Shown here in pieces: positions 15,252 to 17,313 of a stretch of DNA of 17,313 nucleotides (position 1 is the first letter of the stretch; each line of letters opens with the position of its first letter). The notes beneath the pieces are model-generated. The model saw only the letters and a list, made by a program, of their open reading frames with translations. It was not told the origin of the DNA and did not search any database. The stretch is from an uncultured Bacteroidota bacterium. Its GTDB lineage: Bacteria > Bacteroidota > Bacteroidia > Flavobacteriales > Flavobacteriaceae. The position numbers were made by a program, and so were the translations under genes. Where the stretch lies: NCBI GenBank assembly GCA_903920835.1, contig CAIXNQ010000065.1, positions 1-17,313 of the forward strand, given 5' to 3'.

Positions 15252-16684
15252 TTCACCGCTTCTTTAAGTTGGTTCAACAAGGCATTACTTTTATCAAAAG
15301 AAGTGTGTAACATTTCCATTAATTCCATACTATTGTATTCGTGCGCTTCTTCTTGCTTGGTTGGGTTTTTTATATCCAAATCATAGTTGCGGTCAATGAT
15401 GGTTTGTATAGGTACTTTCCATGAAATATCGCTTTCCTTACGGTCGTTCCACCAATCTTTTATTGGTTCAAATTCTTTGGCTTGTATGGGTTTGGTTTTG
15501 TTATATGCTTTTGCTCCTTCGGGCAAACGGTGTTCGTAATACCAAACTTCTTTGGTTGGTGTGCCTTTGGTAAAAAACAACAAATTAGTGGCTACAGTAG
15601 CATAAGGTTGAAACACGGAGTTAGGCAAACGTATAATGGTGTGTAAATTACATTCTTCTAATAGTTTTTGGCGTACCCGTTGTTTTACGCCATCACCTGT
15701 CAAAGAGCCATCAGGCAATACAATTCCGGCACGACCGCCTTGTTTTAATAAGTGTATCATTAAAATCAAAAACAAATCGGCACTTTCTTTGGTTCTAAAA
15801 TTTTGAGGAAAGTTGTTTTCGTTATTGTTGGCTACAATACCTCCAAATGGTGGGTTGGCTAAAATAGCATTCACACGGTGCTTTTCGGTAAAGTTAGACA
15901 ACGGTTGGTCTAAGGCATCCCCAAAACGTATGTTCGGCACTTCCATATCGTGCAAAATCAAATTGGTGGTGGCTAACAAATAAGGTAGAGGTTTGTATTC
16001 CCAACCCATAATGTTTTCGGCTATACTTTGGCGTTCTTCTACGCTGTTGGCTTGTAATTTTAAATGTTCAATAGCACAGGTTAGATAACCACCCGTTCCG
16101 CACGCAGGATCTAATATTTTTTCACCCAATTGTGGGTTAATCATTTCAGTAATAAATGAAGTAATGGCACGAGGCGTGTAAAATTCACCACTTTTACCTG
16201 CACTTTGTAAACCTTTTAAAATACTTTCGTACAGTTCGCCAAAAGCGTGACGGTCTTTGGCAACGTTAAAGTCCATTTCGTTCAGCTTGTTCAACACTTT
16301 ACGAATGTTGATGCCACTTTTCATGTAGTTGTTGTTGCCTTCAAAAACCTCACGTACAATCAAAGCACGTCGGTTGCCAGAACTTACATCAATGTTTCGC
16401 AAAGCAGGGAATAATTGTCGGTCCACAAATTCTAACAATTCATCGCCTGTCATGCCTTCATCATCACCCGCCCAATTGCCTTTGGCTTTTACCCAATGGA
16501 ATAAATCAGGAATAGGCGAAGTATAATTGTCATCCAGCAATTCAAGTTCTTTGTCTTTATCAGAGAATATTTTTAGGAAAAGCATCCAACCCAATTGTTC
16601 AATGCGTTGGGCATCACCGTTCAAGCCGGTGTCTTGCCACATGATGGTTTGTATGGATTTTAAAATAGTGGAAATGTTGGACAT
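15248..16684 (-). CDS. hsdM: Type I restriction-modification DNA methyltransferase subunit HsdM
   Basis: HsdM is the adenine-N6 methyltransferase subunit, which acts with HsdS. The 478 residues have the N-terminal helical domain (about 1-140, with WQDTGLNGDAQRIEQLGWMLFLKIF). The catalytic domain follows, with GEFYTPR (166-172), AdoMet-binding DPACGTGG (192-199) and the catalytic NPPF motif (277-280, in ILANPPFGG). Further on are SADLFLILMIHLLKQGGRAGIVLPDG and a C-terminal helix ending LLNQLKEAVK. All motifs are intact. The ATG at 16684 fits the family start. The stop TGA overlaps the ATG of the 60-codon ORF. Two composite palindromes lie 30-280 bases upstream, and no TAnnTTTG promoter is visible there, so it may be read through from the transposase gene on the same strand. 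No hsdR lies within this window. Confidence 0.96.
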   Translation of the reverse strand: MSNISTILKSIQTIMWQDTGLNGDAQRIEQLGWMLFLKIFSDKDKELELLDDNYTSPIPDLFHWVKAKGNWAGDDEGMTGDELLEFVDRQLFPALRNIDVSSGNRRALIVREVFEGNNNYMKSGINIRKVLNKLNEMDFNVAKDRHAFGELYESILKGLQSAGKSGEFYTPRAITSFITEMINPQLGEKILDPACGTGGYLTCAIEHLKLQANSVEERQSIAENIMGWEYKPLPYLLATTNLILHDMEVPNIRFGDALDQPLSNFTEKHRVNAILANPPFGGIVANNNENNFPQNFRTKESADLFLILMIHLLKQGGRAGIVLPDGSLTGDGVKQRVRQKLLEECNLHTIIRLPNSVFQPYATVATNLLFFTKGTPTKEVWYYEHRLPEGAKAYNKTKPIQAKEFEPIKDWWNDRKESDISWKVPIQTIIDRNYDLDIKNPTKQEEAHEYNSMELMEMLHTSFDKSNALLNQLKEAVK

Positions 16685-16714
16685 ATATTTTTTTTATTTT
16701 ATTTATTTTTTTCA

Positions 16715-16830
16715 AATCCCGAAGGGATTCCATGTTTATAGAAAATGTTGTTGTTATTGATATACGACCCCATCGGGGTCGAACCTACCTATCGCATATT
16801 TTTTTATAAACATTTGACCCCGTTGGGTTC
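16715..16830. repeat. Composite palindrome, copy B (upstream of hsdM)
   Basis: It has the same order as copy A: AATCCC-GAA-GGGATT (16715-16729), arm ATGTTTATAGAAAA (16732-16745), CGACCCC-ATC-GGGGTCG (16765-16781) followed by AACCTAC, arm TTTTTATAAACAT (16801-16813), and an imperfect hairpin GACCCCGTTGGGTTC (16816-16830). It begins about 30 bases upstream of the hsdM start, beyond a run of T's, and would lie in any hsdM leader transcribed from further upstream. Confidence 0.9.
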
Positions 16831-16847
16831 TATATTTTTTTTTCATT

Positions 16848-16961
16848 ATCCCGAAGGGATTTAATATTTATAGAAAATGATTTTGATAATGATTTACGAC
16901 CCCATCGGGGTCGAACCTACATGTGGCATATTTTTCTATAAACATTTGACCTCTTTGGGGT
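16848..16961. repeat. Composite palindrome, copy C (next to the transposase)
   Basis: Elements: ATCCC-GAA-GGGAT (16848-16860), arm ATATTTATAGAAAA (16864-16877), CGACCCC-ATC-GGGGTCG (16897-16913) followed by AACCTAC, arm TTTTCTATAAACAT (16932-16945), and a degraded last hairpin (about 16947-16961). It is a tandem neighbour of copy B at a spacing of 132 bases. It stops five bases from the transposase stop codon, so it probably marks the element's 3' boundary. Confidence 0.9.
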
Positions 16962-16965
16962 AGAA

Positions 16966-17313
16966 TTATTCAATCCATTTGAATAAATATTCTTCTTTAT
17001 AATCAACATCAAATTTATTTAAAAAATCTACATATTCCTCTTGGAATGATTTTTTGCGATGATGTTCTTTTTGATTTGCTATATATCCAATCACATTATC
17101 TAACGCCGAATGACTATAGGAAAATGCACCATATCCTTCTTGCCATTCAAATTTAAATTGACAAAATTTCTTGTCTTTGATAAAAATATTAGAGGCTTTC
17201 TTTATTTCTCTAACTAAATCAGACAAACAACAGGAAGGTTTCATACCAATTAATAAATGAATATGATCCGGCATTCCATTAATTGCTAACATTTTTTGCT
17301 CTTTATTTTGAAC
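16966..17313 (-). CDS. IS200/REP-associated Y1 (HUH) transposase, 5' end beyond window
   Basis: Single-strand transposases of this type (Y1_Tnp) nick DNA at hairpins using one tyrosine. Visible are MPDHIHLLIG, with the paired-histidine HUH motif, then SDLVREIKKAS, FEWQEGYGAFSYSHS, and NVIGYIANQKEHH with the likely nucleophilic Tyr. It ends in YKEEYLFKWIE. About 115 residues are present. The frame is open to the window edge (VQNKEQK before the first ATG at 17292), so the missing N-terminus is a window effect and not a truncation. The family usually has about 150-190 residues. The composite palindromes start five bases after its stop, which is the layout of a REP-associated transposase with its repeat. 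It is on the same strand as hsdM. Confidence 0.88.
   Translation of the reverse strand, partial: VQNKEQKMLAINGMPDHIHLLIGMKPSCCLSDLVREIKKASNIFIKDKKFCQFKFEWQEGYGAFSYSHSALDNVIGYIANQKEHHRKKSFQEEYVDFLNKFDVDYKEEYLFKWIE

Larger units (their letters stand above)
15069..15279. repeat. 32-bp direct repeat flanking the junction palindrome (hsdM 3' end duplicated)
   Basis: Positions 15069-15100 and 15248-15279 are the same 32 bases with three differences. On the coding strand these are GCG/GCA, GTG/GTA and TGA/TAA, so both copies end in LNQLKEAVK and a stop. Twenty consecutive bases (15081-15100 and 15260-15279) are identical. The copies bracket the palindrome at 15112-15229. The right copy is the real end of hsdM; the left copy joins directly to hsdS and probably preserves the older hsdM-hsdS junction. 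Confidence 0.92.

Noticed and set aside
15069..15279. The 32-bp direct repeat as a transposase target-site duplication
   Set aside because: Y1 transposases of this type do not make target duplications. The repeat is also long, and its three differences are all silent or stop-to-stop; duplication of the gene end by another route fits better.
16329..16760. Plus-strand open frames over the hsdM start and copy B
   Set aside because: They are antisense to hsdM, low in complexity and lack any family feature.
16966..17292. The transposase as a truncated pseudogene starting at 17292
   Set aside because: The frame remains open through the window edge with family-like residues, so it is only cut by the window.

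Overview
The window looks like a chromosome segment of a low-GC Bacteroidetes, most likely a Flavobacterium-like member of the Flavobacteriia. The signs are a Bacteroidetes-type LptD followed by a RidA protein, a GLPGLI-family protein paired with a TonB-receptor-like barrel, a deoxynucleoside kinase of the flavobacterial type, almost no Shine-Dalgarno signals, and a TAnnTTTG-type promoter upstream of mgsA.

Positions 1-11337 read as ordinary core genome. An LptD gene, cut at its 5' end by the window edge, runs into a ridA-like gene, which converges on mgsA (methylglyoxal synthase). An AT-rich spacer of about 850 bases follows. It holds an in-register array of thirteen 21-bp repeats that read as a lysine-rich heptapeptide but have no credible start codon. 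Next come an unrecognised two-part 317-residue protein and a strong bidirectional terminator. After it lie a minus-strand pair (secreted propeller-like protein, then deoxynucleoside kinase), a plus-strand pair (GLPGLI protein, then a 900-residue outer-membrane barrel protein), and a convergent alpha/beta hydrolase.

Positions 11338-17313 look like an accessory defence region. A 590-base AT-rich gap carries a two-copy 40-bp repeat made of perfect inverted arms (TTGTGACAA/TTGTCACAA). Beyond it, one minus-strand operon reads hsdM, a 60-codon ORF, hsdS, an XRE-ImmA/IrrE metallopeptidase, and a DUF4411 PIN-like protein. No restriction subunit (hsdR) is visible. A Y1/HUH transposase of the IS200/REP-associated type enters from the right edge, upstream of hsdM on the same strand.

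The most interesting structure is a family of composite palindromes of about 115-120 bp, present three times in the same orientation. Two copies lie in tandem between the transposase and hsdM. The third sits exactly at the hsdM/hsdS junction. There the last ten or so codons of hsdM are duplicated on the far side of the palindrome, and the palindrome plus this duplicate forms a 60-codon ORF. That ORF overlaps the hsdM stop (ATGA) and the hsdS start (TAATG), so the insertion seems to have left translational coupling through the operon intact. The two copies of the duplicated end differ only at silent positions and in the stop codon.
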